A stretch of 64,000 nucleotides of DNA from Devosia sp. 66-22 (lineage in GTDB: Bacteria > Pseudomonadota > Alphaproteobacteria > Rhizobiales > Devosiaceae), in NCBI GenBank assembly GCA_001899065.1, contig MKUZ01000030.1:141521-205520 (forward strand), written 5' to 3'. The notes beneath the pieces were generated by a model. The model was given only the letters and a program-made list of their open reading frames with translations, had not been told where the DNA came from and made no database searches. The first letter of the stretch is position 1. Each line of letters starts with the position of its first letter. A program made the position numbers and the translations under genes. Positions 46,843 through 55,244 of the stretch are shown in pieces.

Positions 46843-48378
46843 ATGAAAACCACACTCATTGGGCTTGCCGCGGCGGCCCTGCTGGGCGTTTCGGCGACCG
46901 CCGCGCTCGCGCAGGACGCGCCGGCGCCTCAGACCGTCAACGTCACGATTCTCGCGGCCGGCGACATGGACAGCTTCGACACCGGCGTCGAGGGGCCGCG
47001 GGGCGGCTTTGCGCGCCTCAACGCGCTGGCCAAGGCCGAAAAGGCCGCCAATCCCAACATGCTTTACCTCTATTCGGGCGACCTCATCTCCCCCTCGCTG
47101 CTGTCGGGCATCGATCACGGCGCCAACACCATCGAGCTCACCAATCTGGTGCCGTTCGATGTCGCCGTGCCGGGCAACCACGAATTCGACTTCGGCCCCG
47201 ATGTGTTCCTCGACCGCCTCGGCGAGTCGGTCTTCCACTGGACCGCGGTCAACATCCGCGGTGCCGACGGCAATCCGGTTGAAGGGCTCGGCCATGAGCC
47301 CGTCATCAAGGAGATCGGCGGCGTCAAGTTCGGCATCGTGCCGGTTGCCACCGACGAGACCCCGGTTCTCGCCACGCCGGGTGACTGGACCTGGGCGCCC
47401 ACCGTCGATGCCGCGCTCGCGGGCGCCGACTGGGCGGCCGAGCAGGGCGCCGACATCATCATCGCGCTCGTCCACGCCGCGCATGCGCAGGACGAAGCCA
47501 TGTACGACAGCGGCAAGTTCGACCTCGTGCTGTCGGGCCACGACCACGACTACCGCATCCACTACAACGACATCGTGGGCTATGTGGAAACCAGCAACGA
47601 CGCCAATTTGCTGACGGCGATCGATCTCGCCATCACCGTGACGCCCGAGAACGGCGACACCAAGCGCAGCGTCACCTGGCGTCCGAACTTCCGCTTCATC
47701 GACACCGCGACGGTCACGCCGGACCCCGATACCTCGACCAAGATCGGTGAGCTGGCAACCAAGCTCGACGCCGAGCTCAATGTCGAGATCGGCTCGACCA
47801 GCGTGCCGATCAGCTCCAAGCGTGCCGTTGTGCGTGGCGAGGAATCGGCCATGGGCAACCTCATCGCCGATGCGACCCGCGCCAAGAACGGCGCCGACGT
47901 CGCCATCACCAATGGCGGCGGCATCCGTGGCGACACCGAGTATCCGGCCGGCCACGTCTTCACCCGCAAGGACATCTTCACCGAGCTGCCCTTCGGTAAC
48001 GTGACCACCGTCACCGAGATCACTGGTGCCGACCTCCTCGCCGCGCTCGAGAACGGCTTCAGCCAGATCGAGGCCGGTGCCGGCCGCTTCCCGCAGGTCT
48101 CGGGCCTCAAGGTCGAGGTCGATGCGACCAAGCCGGCAGGCCAGCGCGTCACCTCGGTGCTGATCGGCGATCAGCCGCTCGATCCGGCCATCAAGTACAA
48201 GGTCGCGACCAACGACTTCATGATGGCGGGTGGCGACGGCTACACGGCCCTGTCGAACGGCACCGTGCTGATCGACAAGTCGGCGGCCAGCCTCATGGCC
48301 TCGGACGTGATCGACTACATCACGGCGGCCAAGGAAGTGGCGCCGGCGGTCGAAGGCCGCATCGTCATCAAGAAGTAG
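46843..48378 (+). CDS. Exported 5'-nucleotidase/2',3'-cyclic phosphodiesterase family protein
   Basis: 511 residues. Sec signal peptide (MKTTLIGLAAAALLGVSATAALAQ). N-terminal metallophosphatase domain with GDMDSF, GDLISPS, GNHEFDFG (binuclear metal site) and SGHDHDY; the usual first motif 'ND.HG' is replaced by GDMDSFDTG. C-terminal nucleotide-binding domain with ITNGGGIRGD and VATNDFMMAGGDGY. It hydrolyses extracellular or periplasmic nucleotides to recover phosphate and nucleosides. Shine-Dalgarno AGGGAGA. It ends at its own terminator (48404). Confidence 0.88.
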   Translation: MKTTLIGLAAAALLGVSATAALAQDAPAPQTVNVTILAAGDMDSFDTGVEGPRGGFARLNALAKAEKAANPNMLYLYSGDLISPSLLSGIDHGANTIELTNLVPFDVAVPGNHEFDFGPDVFLDRLGESVFHWTAVNIRGADGNPVEGLGHEPVIKEIGGVKFGIVPVATDETPVLATPGDWTWAPTVDAALAGADWAAEQGADIIIALVHAAHAQDEAMYDSGKFDLVLSGHDHDYRIHYNDIVGYVETSNDANLLTAIDLAITVTPENGDTKRSVTWRPNFRFIDTATVTPDPDTSTKIGELATKLDAELNVEIGSTSVPISSKRAVVRGEESAMGNLIADATRAKNGADVAITNGGGIRGDTEYPAGHVFTRKDIFTELPFGNVTTVTEITGADLLAALENGFSQIEAGAGRFPQVSGLKVEVDATKPAGQRVTSVLIGDQPLDPAIKYKVATNDFMMAGGDGYTALSNGTVLIDKSAASLMASDVIDYITAAKEVAPAVEGRIVIKK

Positions 48379-48403
48379 ACGCCGTCGGCGTCACGGGTTA
48401 GAG

Positions 48404-48431
48404 GGGCGGCTACGGCCGCCCTTCGATTTTT
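48404..48431 (+). terminator. Rho-independent terminator
   Basis: GGGCGGC-TACG-GCCGCCC (48404-48421) followed by TTCGATTTTT, 25 bp after the nucleotidase stop and just before the kdgK Shine-Dalgarno. Confidence 0.8.
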
Positions 48432-48442
48432 GAGGAGTATCG

Positions 48443-49351
48443 ATGCCCCGGTTCGTCAGCGTCGGCGAGTGCATGATCGAAATGTCGGGCGGCGAGGACG
48501 GCCTCTACCGCCTCGGCTATGCCGGCGACACGCTCAACACCGCCTGGTATGCCCGCGCATGCCTCGGCGAAGAGTGGGACGTCGACTACGTCACCGCGCT
48601 GGGCGACGACATGTACTCCGAACAGATGGCCGATTTCTTCGACGAGAACGGCATTGGCATCGGCTACATCCAGCAGGTCGAGAACCGCCGCCCCGGCCTC
48701 TACATGATCCACCAGAAGGACGGCGACCGCCATTTCACCTATTGGCGCGGCCAGTCCGCCGCCAAGTTCATGGCCGAGGATCCCGAAGCGCTCTACGAGG
48801 CGTTCGAGGGCGCCGATATCGCCTATTTCTCCGGCATCAGCCTCGCCATCCTCGCCCCTCGCGCCCGCGGCCGGCTGATGAAGGCCATCCATCTGGCCAA
48901 AGAGGGCGGCGCCCGCGTCGCCTTCGACCCCAATGAGCGCCCGGCGCTGTGGACCTCGCCCGCCGTGATGGGCTCGACCATCTGCGCCGCCGCAATCCTC
49001 GCCGATGTGGTGCTGCCGACCTTCCCGGACGAAAAAGCGCTGTTCGGCGATGCCTCGCCCGAGGCCGTGGCTGAGCGTTACCTGAGCTGGGGTGCCGAGG
49101 AGGTCGTGGTCAAGAACGGCGCCGAGCCGGCCTTCGTCGCCTCGCGCGAGTCGCAGGGCTGGGTCGCCCCGAGGCCCGGCGCGAAGAGCGTCGATCCCAC
49201 CGGCGCCGGCGACAGCTTCAACGGCGCCTATCTCGCGGCCCGCGCCGAGGGCGCCACCCCGCTCGAAGCCGCTGCCGAAGCCCACAGCCTTGCCGCCATC
49301 GTCATCGGCCACAAGGGGGCGCTGGTCCCGCACGAAAAGCTGGCGGACTAG
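48443..49351 (+). CDS. kdgK: 2-dehydro-3-deoxygluconokinase (PfkB family)
   Basis: 302 residues. N-terminal SVGECMIEMSG and GYAGDTLNTAWYARACLG (typical of KdgK), and the PfkB C-terminal signature DPTGAGDSFNGAYLAARA with the catalytic Asp in GAGDS. It phosphorylates 2-keto-3-deoxygluconate with ATP before KDPG aldolase. Start after TGAGGAG. Its stop overlaps by 4 bp that of the convergent SDR gene. No pathway partner is next to it on the same strand. Confidence 0.78.
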   Translation: MPRFVSVGECMIEMSGGEDGLYRLGYAGDTLNTAWYARACLGEEWDVDYVTALGDDMYSEQMADFFDENGIGIGYIQQVENRRPGLYMIHQKDGDRHFTYWRGQSAAKFMAEDPEALYEAFEGADIAYFSGISLAILAPRARGRLMKAIHLAKEGGARVAFDPNERPALWTSPAVMGSTICAAAILADVVLPTFPDEKALFGDASPEAVAERYLSWGAEEVVVKNGAEPAFVASRESQGWVAPRPGAKSVDPTGAGDSFNGAYLAARAEGATPLEAAAEAHSLAAIVIGHKGALVPHEKLAD

Positions 49352-50127
49352 ATCAGCAGCGACTGCGCGCCGTCGACCCAGATCGGCGTTCCACTGATGT
49401 GTTTCGCCGCATCGGAGCAGAGGAACGCCACCGTCTTTGCGATGTCCTCCACCGTGCCTCGCTCGCCCTTGGTGAGCGGAATCGTCCCTTCCGGATAGAC
49501 CGCCGGCACTCTCGCCGCGTCGGCATTGCGCCGGAAGGTGTTCTCCCCGATGCGTGTCTGGATGCCGCCCGGACAGATCACGTTGACGCGGATCCTGTAG
49601 CGCGACAGCTCCAGAGCCAGCATCTGCCCCATCGCGAACTGCCCGGCCTTGGTCACCGAATAGGCCGTGGCACCCGCTGTCGTGAACGTCCGTGTCCCGT
49701 TGATCGACGAGATGATCACGATCGAGCCGCCATGCTCCTGCATCAGCGGCACCGCGTGATGTACGGTGAGGTAGCTGCCGCGCAGATTGACCCGGATGGT
49801 GGTGTCCCACTCGGCCGGCGTCATCTCCTCGATCGGCGCCCACATGCCGTTGATCCCGGCGTTGACAAGGACCTGGTCCAGCCGGCCGAAGCGCTGCTTC
49901 ACCTCGGCGAACGCCGTCGCCATCGCGACCTCGTCGCCGACATCGCACCGCAGCGGCAGCGCCTCGCGGCCCAGCGCGCGGATCGCGCCCGCGACCTGGT
50001 CCAGCTCCGCCTGGCGAACATCGAGGATCGCGACATCCGATCCGCTTCGCGCCAGCTCCAGCGCGCTCGCCTCGCCGATGCCCGACCCGCCCCCGGTGAC
50101 GAGCGCAACCTTGCGATCAGCCCCCAT
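49348..50127 (-). CDS. SDR-family NAD(P)-dependent oxidoreductase
   Basis: 259 residues. Classical SDR: TGGGSGIG (residues 11-18), NAG in VLVNAGING, catalytic Ser in IISSING and Tyr-x-x-x-Lys in AYSVTKAG. Convergent with kdgK. A sugar or sugar-acid dehydrogenase would fit the neighbourhood but nothing in the sequence fixes the substrate. Upstream, 9 bp away, is the DUF924 gene, so the two are probably co-transcribed. Confidence 0.83.
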   Translation of the reverse strand: MGADRKVALVTGGGSGIGEASALELARSGSDVAILDVRQAELDQVAGAIRALGREALPLRCDVGDEVAMATAFAEVKQRFGRLDQVLVNAGINGMWAPIEEMTPAEWDTTIRVNLRGSYLTVHHAVPLMQEHGGSIVIISSINGTRTFTTAGATAYSVTKAGQFAMGQMLALELSRYRIRVNVICPGGIQTRIGENTFRRNADAARVPAVYPEGTIPLTKGERGTVEDIAKTVAFLCSDAAKHISGTPIWVDGAQSLLI

Positions 50128-50136
50128 GCGCGCCCC

Positions 50137-50679
50137 TCAAAACATGCCGTCGGTACTGGCGATGTACTCTTCTTCCTCTGCCGTGCTCGTCCGTCCCAGC
50201 GCCGCATTGCGCTTGGGGAAGCGCCCGAACCGTGTGACGCAGGCGGCATGGCCCTCGGCGAATTTCAGCAGCTCGGGCGAGCCCAGCGCCATGTGCAGCC
50301 GGACCGATTCCGCCTGCACCGCCACCGATTCCGCGTGCTGGTAGGGCAGCAGCATGAACATGCGTTGCGGCATCGGCACGAAATTGTGGTGCCCGCCGGC
50401 CACCGCCTCCTGCGCCAGCGTCAGCGCCATCCGGTCACTCGCGAAGGCCTCGGCCTGGCCGCGGAACAGCTGCCGTGAGAACTGGTCGAGGACGACGATC
50501 TCCGCCAGTCGCCCTTCCGGCGTCGTGCGCCAGCGCCAGGCCTCGCCCCGCGCCACCGCGGCATGCGTCTCACCGAACTCGGCGGCGATCAGCGCGTCGA
50601 ACTCCGGCTTGGCACCGAACCAGTCCTCCTGGCCATGGTCCTCGAACCAGAACTTCAGCACGTCTTGGGCGGTCTTCAT
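50137..50679 (-). CDS. DUF924 family protein
   Basis: 180 residues, all-helical TPR-like DUF924 fold. Family landmarks: VLKFWFEDHGQEDWFGAKPEFD, VVLDQFSRQLFRG and MFMLLPYQHAES. Length matches the family. I use the ATG at 50679 directly before the conserved LKFWF segment. Function of the family is not established. Confidence 0.82.
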   Translation of the reverse strand: MKTAQDVLKFWFEDHGQEDWFGAKPEFDALIAAEFGETHAAVARGEAWRWRTTPEGRLAEIVVLDQFSRQLFRGQAEAFASDRMALTLAQEAVAGGHHNFVPMPQRMFMLLPYQHAESVAVQAESVRLHMALGSPELLKFAEGHAACVTRFGRFPKRNAALGRTSTAEEEEYIASTDGMF

Positions 50680-50738
50680 GAGAGGCGATGTTAACGGATT
50701 CGGCGCAGGAGTCATGGCCTCAGCGAGGAGCGATCAGC

Positions 50739-50954
50739 ATGAAGCTGGTGAAGTTCACCACCGACGACAATCCGGTATTCATCAACCCCGACTACGTCGT
50801 CGCCGTGAAGAAGGGCATGAAGGACACCGCCATCCAGACGCCCTCCGTCAGCTACACCGTCAAGGAAAGCGTCGAGATCGTGGTTCGTCTGCTCGGCGCC
50901 GAAGAGGTCGCGCGGGACATCACGCCCGCGCTGCCCAAGGCCATCGACCTCTAG
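50739..50954 (+). CDS. Small FlbD-like protein
   Basis: 71 residues: KLVKFTTDDNPVFINPDYVVAVKKG, then SYTVKESVEIVVRLLGAEE. The order (short strands, 'INPDYVVAV', a VKESVEEVV-type helix) resembles FlbD/SwrD, a small flagellar-associated family, but no flagellar genes are near. Good Shine-Dalgarno (GCGAGGAGCG). Its last codons overlap the end of the convergent alcohol dehydrogenase gene by 4 bp. The assignment is a structural impression only. Confidence 0.6.
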   Translation: MKLVKFTTDDNPVFINPDYVVAVKKGMKDTAIQTPSVSYTVKESVEIVVRLLGAEEVARDITPALPKAIDL

Positions 50955-51949
50955 ACGCTGATGATCGCCTTGATCAGCCCGGTACGCTCGTGCACGAGGC
51001 GCGGCAGCTCCGTCGGGACCTGGTCGAAGCTCATCGTGTGGGTCTTGAGCCTGTCGGTCGGCACCAGCCCGCGGCGGATTGACTCCATCACATGGTCGAA
51101 ATCTTCCCGCGTCGCGTTGCGCGAGGCGCGGATGGTGAGCTCGCGCCGGTGCACCTCGGCGTCGGGCCAGACGAGGTCGCCCTTGATCACGCCGACCAGC
51201 GTGTAGTTGCCGCCATTACGCGTGTGGAACAGCGAGCTGTTCATCACCTTGATCGAGCCGGTCGCGTCGAGCACCGCATCGAAGCCCGAGCGCCGGCGTT
51301 CCGCGAAGGCCGCGCCCTCGAGATCGGCGGCGAGCACCGCGTCGAAACCCATCGCCTGCGTCGCCTCGACCTTGTCCGCCGCCGCGTCGACCACCGTGAC
51401 GTCGCCGCCGGCGATCCGGGCGAATATCGCGACGCCCAGCCCGATCGGCCCGCCGCCCACCACCAGCACGCGCCAGCCCCGTTTGATCTCCGTCCGGCGC
51501 ACCGCATGCGCGCCGATAGCGAGGAACTCGGTCATGGCGGCCTGTTCCAGGGTCAGGCCCGTCGCCGGATAGAGATTGCCCGCCGGCAGCACGACCTCTT
51601 CGGTCATCCCGCCGTCGGAATGGACGCCGATCACGCTCAGCGTCTCGCAGCAGTTCGGCTTGCCCTCGAGACAGGCCGGGCACTGGCCGCAATTGAGGTA
51701 GGGGTTGATCACCACCGGATCGCCGGCGGCAAACTCAGTGCCGCTCCCGTCCAGCACCACGCCCGAGAGCTCGTGCCCCATGATGCGCGGATACTGCAGG
51801 AACGGATGGGTCCCCTCGAAGATGTGATAGTCGGTCCCGCAGATGCCGATATGGCTAATGCCCACGCGCACCCAGCCCGGCTTGGCCTGGGGACGTTCGA
51901 TGTCGATGAGCTTGAGCTGCCCCGGTTCGGGGCACGAGATGGCGCGCAT
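50951..51949 (-). CDS. Zinc-dependent alcohol/polyol dehydrogenase (MDR family)
   Basis: 332 residues. Catalytic-zinc Cys in GICGTDYHIFEG, MGHELSG, and structural-zinc Cys cluster NCGQCPACLEGKPNCC. NAD motif VVGGGPIGLG. The family includes L-galactonate/L-gulonate 5-dehydrogenase and related sugar-acid enzymes, which would be in keeping with KdgK nearby, but genes are on opposite strands. Upstream, on the same strand 48 bp away, lies the VOC gene. Confidence 0.85.
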   Translation of the reverse strand: MRAISCPEPGQLKLIDIERPQAKPGWVRVGISHIGICGTDYHIFEGTHPFLQYPRIMGHELSGVVLDGSGTEFAAGDPVVINPYLNCGQCPACLEGKPNCCETLSVIGVHSDGGMTEEVVLPAGNLYPATGLTLEQAAMTEFLAIGAHAVRRTEIKRGWRVLVVGGGPIGLGVAIFARIAGGDVTVVDAAADKVEATQAMGFDAVLAADLEGAAFAERRRSGFDAVLDATGSIKVMNSSLFHTRNGGNYTLVGVIKGDLVWPDAEVHRRELTIRASRNATREDFDHVMESIRRGLVPTDRLKTHTMSFDQVPTELPRLVHERTGLIKAIISV

Positions 51950-51997
51950 GGAATCCTCCGCGGCAGGACCATAGGTCTCGCCGCGGAGAAGGCAAGG

Positions 51998-52918
51998 TCA
52001 CTTCACGACGACTTTGACCAGATTGCCCGACGGATCGCGGGCGTCGATGCCGCCGGACGTCTCGTCGAAGCGGAAGCTGTGCGCCGCAAGCCGCGCGCGG
52101 ACATCGTCGAGCGTCTGCGCGTCGGGGACGACGATGGTGAACCAGCGCAGTCCGGCCGAGCCCGCGGGCGCCTGCGTGGCGTTGGGGCCGGCCCAGATGT
52201 TGAAGGCGACGGCGTGCGGCGTGTAGTCGAGCCCGACATCGCCCATGCCGAACGACTTGATGATGAACAGCCCGCCGAAGCCGATACCGTCACGATAGAA
52301 GGCCATCGCCTGGTGCAGGTCGTTGACGTGCACGTGCACATGGCCGATCCGCGTGCCCTCGGGCATCCGCGCTTCGATCGTGGGGTTCGCGCCGAGTTCA
52401 CCGAGCAGGTCGTCCATGTCGATCGGCTCGCGGCCGGAATGCGGCTTGCCGTCCGACGTCGTCGCATATGAACCGGATTCGGGATCGCCCAGCGTGCCGC
52501 GCCACGGCGTCTCGAAGGTGATCTCGATGCCGTTGCCGTCGAGATCCCACAGATAGATCGCCTCCGACACGAGGTGGTCGGTCGGCGCGATCCGCACGCC
52601 GCGTTGCAGCGCGCGCACCGCGAACTGCGCCATGTCCACGCGCCTGGGGACGTGGATGGCGACGTGGTAGAGGCCCGTCGTCCGCTGCACCACCGGGCGC
52701 ACCGCGCCGGTCTCGAGCACGATCAGGACCTTGCCGCCGGCTCCGAGGCGAAGCTCGTTGCCCGCCTCCGAGATGAGCTCGAGGCCGACGACGTCGCGCC
52801 AGATGGCGAGAGCCTTGTCGCGATCGGTCACGGCGATCCGGACCGGCCCGAGTGTGGTGGTCAGCGGCAAAGCGGGCTTGCTGCGAACGTCGGATTGGGA
52901 CTCGACGGGGAAGATCAT
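51998..52918 (-). CDS. VOC-family (glyoxalase/ring-cleavage dioxygenase-like) protein
   Basis: 306 residues with two vicinal-oxygen-chelate repeats. Metal-ligand regions: LYHVAIHV and GNGIEITFETPW in the first half, IGHVHVHVNDL and the final DPSGNLVKVVV in the second. Similar to CatE-type (catechol 2,3-dioxygenase-like) proteins. I choose the ATG at 52918, which has GGAGGCGAAG 2 bp upstream, over a longer frame starting near 52975. Substrate unknown. Confidence 0.78.
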   Translation of the reverse strand: MIFPVESQSDVRSKPALPLTTTLGPVRIAVTDRDKALAIWRDVVGLELISEAGNELRLGAGGKVLIVLETGAVRPVVQRTTGLYHVAIHVPRRVDMAQFAVRALQRGVRIAPTDHLVSEAIYLWDLDGNGIEITFETPWRGTLGDPESGSYATTSDGKPHSGREPIDMDDLLGELGANPTIEARMPEGTRIGHVHVHVNDLHQAMAFYRDGIGFGGLFIIKSFGMGDVGLDYTPHAVAFNIWAGPNATQAPAGSAGLRWFTIVVPDAQTLDDVRARLAAHSFRFDETSGGIDARDPSGNLVKVVVK

Positions 52919-53020
52919 CTTCGCCTCCATCAGGATACTGCGTCCCATATAGAGCGGCATGGTCTTTGGGACCATGCCACTCGGTTCGTCAGAAGCGAAG
53001 GCTTCGTTCGCTAATGCGCA

Positions 53021-53914
53021 TCAAGCGATGCGCCGCCGCCGATACTCGCTCGCCATCCAGATCACGAGGACCGCGAAGCCCAGCCCGATCCCCATCTGCG
53101 TCCAGTCCGTGTGCTGCACCATGCGGCTGATGTAGAACGACGCGTTGAACGGCTGGCTGTTCATGAACATCAGCTCGAAATCGGCTTCGTTGAGCGCCGC
53201 GTAGTTCGAGCGATAGGCGAGATACTGCCAGATATAGCCGCCGCGCGGTCCCTGGCCGAAAAACGAGATGTTCTCGATCACCGCCAGCAGGCCGGGGATC
53301 ACGAAAGCCAGCGGCATGCTCCAGCGCCCGAACACGCTCGACAATCCGCCCACCCACGCAAAGAACGGGGCGTACCACATCATGGTGAACAGCAGGATCA
53401 CCGCCCCGAACATCGTCACCTGGACAAAGCTCGCAAGGCCGTCGATCGGGTTGAGGAAGCCGATCACCGGCGCGAGGTAGGCGGCGACGTTTACCAGCAG
53501 GTAGAACAGCAGTCCGCTGACCATGCCGACGATGAGGATGATGGCGGGGAAGAACAACAGCCCCGAGAGCGTCTTGCTGCTCAGGATCTTCGCATCGCTC
53601 ACCGGCATCGACTTCCAGAACAGCATGGCATTGTTCCGCCGGTCGGCGCTGAATGCGTCGCCGAAATAGAAGAACACCGTCACCGCCGTGTAGGCCAGCC
53701 AGAGCGCGAGCAGCACCAGATAGCCGAGCTCGAAGATCTTCGCGGCGCTGAAGAACGGAAACTCTTCGAGCCCTTCGATCCGCCGCAACGTGATCGCCGA
53801 GAGACCGGAGATCGCCAGCAGCGTGAGGATGCCCAGCGGCGCCCATTGGAAGGCGACCCGGTGCTCGAGATATTCGCGGACGAACAACGCCCGCCAGGAA
53901 CTGAAAGCGGTCAT
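53021..53914 (-). CDS. ABC-2-type membrane subunit (YtrA-linked exporter)
   Basis: 297 residues with about six hydrophobic segments and a large extracytoplasmic loop between the last two (FGQGPRGGYIWQYLAYRSNYAALNEADF...). It belongs with the ATPase at 53914 (TGATG overlap) and the GntR gene at 54777, the layout of YtrABCDEF-type systems. It has no binding protein or solute loop motif of importers. The exported substrate is unknown; related systems respond to cell-wall stress. Confidence 0.78.
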   Translation of the reverse strand: MTAFSSWRALFVREYLEHRVAFQWAPLGILTLLAISGLSAITLRRIEGLEEFPFFSAAKIFELGYLVLLALWLAYTAVTVFFYFGDAFSADRRNNAMLFWKSMPVSDAKILSSKTLSGLLFFPAIILIVGMVSGLLFYLLVNVAAYLAPVIGFLNPIDGLASFVQVTMFGAVILLFTMMWYAPFFAWVGGLSSVFGRWSMPLAFVIPGLLAVIENISFFGQGPRGGYIWQYLAYRSNYAALNEADFELMFMNSQPFNASFYISRMVQHTDWTQMGIGLGFAVLVIWMASEYRRRRIA

Positions 53915-54780
53915 CAATTGGCTCCACCGTCGCGGTTCATCAGCGCCACGAAAAGGTCGGACAGGGTAGGGGTGCTGAGCGTGCCCAGCCCCTGGAGAGC
54001 AGCCTGGTCGGCGCCGTCATAGACCATCACGGTCTGGCCGAAGCGCGTCTCCGCGAACACCGGCTTGAGGGCGCGCGCGGCGTCCGCCCGGTCCTGTGTC
54101 ACGACGAGCTGCGAGAACCGCGCCGGCACATCGTCCATCGGCATATGCAGGATCAGCTCGCCATCGCGGATGAACATGATGTCGGTGAGCATGAACTCGA
54201 TCTCGTCCACCTGATGGGTGGTGATCAGCAGCGTGCGCTCCGCTGTCATGTAGTCTTCGATCAGCCGGCGGTAGAACCGCTTGCGGTAGGTGATGTCGAG
54301 GCCGAGGGTGGGTTCGTCCAGCACCAGCAGCTTGGCGTCGATGGCGAGCACCACGGCCAGGTGCAACTGCGCCAGCATGCCCTTGGAGAGGTTGCCGATC
54401 ATGGCGCCCAGCTTGACGTCGGTCCCTTCGAGGAACTTCAGCGCCTTCTCGCCCGAGAAGTTGGGATGGATGTCGGTGAGCATCTGGAACAGTTCGCGCA
54501 CCTTGAGGAAGCGCGGCAGGCTCGCCACGTCCGAAATGAAGGCGACGTCCTTCATCAGCTTGGCGCGGTGGGCGTAGGGATCGAGCCCGAGCACCTGCAC
54601 CGAGCCCTCGTAGGACGTGAGACCGAGCATGGCATTGAGCGTTGTCGTCTTGCCCGCGCCATTATGGCCGACAAGGCCGTAGATGCGGCCCGGCGGGATC
54701 TCGAAATCGAGCCCGTGCAGGATTTCGGTCTTGCCGAACTGCTTCTTGAGGGCGCGGACGGAAACGATGGAATTGCTCAT
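53914..54780 (-). CDS. ABC transporter ATP-binding protein
   Basis: 288 residues. Walker A GHNGAGKTT, Walker B LLVLDEPTLGLD, switch His in TTHQVDE; the signature reads LSKGMLAQL (SKG for SGG), common in ABC-2 exporters. The ATG at 54780 overlaps the GntR stop. It drives the 53021 membrane subunit. Confidence 0.85.
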   Translation of the reverse strand: MSNSIVSVRALKKQFGKTEILHGLDFEIPPGRIYGLVGHNGAGKTTTLNAMLGLTSYEGSVQVLGLDPYAHRAKLMKDVAFISDVASLPRFLKVRELFQMLTDIHPNFSGEKALKFLEGTDVKLGAMIGNLSKGMLAQLHLAVVLAIDAKLLVLDEPTLGLDITYRKRFYRRLIEDYMTAERTLLITTHQVDEIEFMLTDIMFIRDGELILHMPMDDVPARFSQLVVTQDRADAARALKPVFAETRFGQTVMVYDGADQAALQGLGTLSTPTLSDLFVALMNRDGGAN

Positions 54781-55130
54781 TTCTGCTCTCCCTTCAGCAG
54801 AGATTCGATGTTGAGGCCGAGCGCCTCGATCTGGGTGCGGATGCGCGGCCATTCCTCGCTGAGGAACGTCTCGCGCTCATGGGCAAGAAGCTTGTCGCGG
54901 CCGCCGGTGGCTACGAACATGCCCATGCCGCGGCGGCTTTCGACCACGCCCAGATTGACCAGGGATTCGTACGCGCGGGTGACAGTGAGCGGGTTGACGC
55001 TGAGATCGGCGGCGATCGAGCGCACCGACGGCAGCGCCTCGCCCTCCTTGGCGGCTTCACTCAAGATCATGGCGGCTATCCTCTGGCGGATCTGGACGAA
55101 GATCGGCTGTGTTTCGTTGAACGGGGTCAT
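54777..55130 (-). CDS. GntR-family regulator, YtrA type
   Basis: 117 residues: winged HTH (PIFVQIRQRIAAMILSEAAKEGEALPSVRSIAADLSVNPLTVTRAYESLVNLGVVESRRGMGMFV, residues 9-74) with a short helical tail (about 75-117) typical of YtrA. Coupled to the ATPase gene. The 22-bp palindrome at 55147-55168 sits right before the start codon, so autorepression of the exporter operon is likely. Confidence 0.88.
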   Translation of the reverse strand: MTPFNETQPIFVQIRQRIAAMILSEAAKEGEALPSVRSIAADLSVNPLTVTRAYESLVNLGVVESRRGMGMFVATGGRDKLLAHERETFLSEEWPRIRTQIEALGLNIESLLKGEQK

Positions 55131-55146
55131 CACTGCGTCCGATTTA

Positions 55147-55168
55147 GTGTGCTACATATCTAACACAC
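55147..55168. promoter_or_regulatory. YtrA-type GntR operator candidate
   Basis: A 22-bp palindrome, arms GTGTG and CACAC with an A/T-rich centre (CTACATATCTAA); outside three mismatched pairs the halves mirror each other. It ends 17 bp upstream of the GntR ATG (at 55130) and probably overlaps its promoter. Between here and manC (55245) nothing else is evident. Confidence 0.6.
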
Positions 55169-55244
55169 CAAATCGGCGAGTCAAGCCCGCTCGTCCGCTG
55201 TGCCGGCACGTCGTGGAAAACCGAGGAAACCGGGTGCGTGAGGG

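Noticed and set aside
48443-51949. KdgK, SDR and zinc dehydrogenase as the D-arabinose catabolic end of the arabinan locus
   Set aside because: They are 15 kb away, on mixed strands and separated by unrelated genes; no shared regulatory site was seen.
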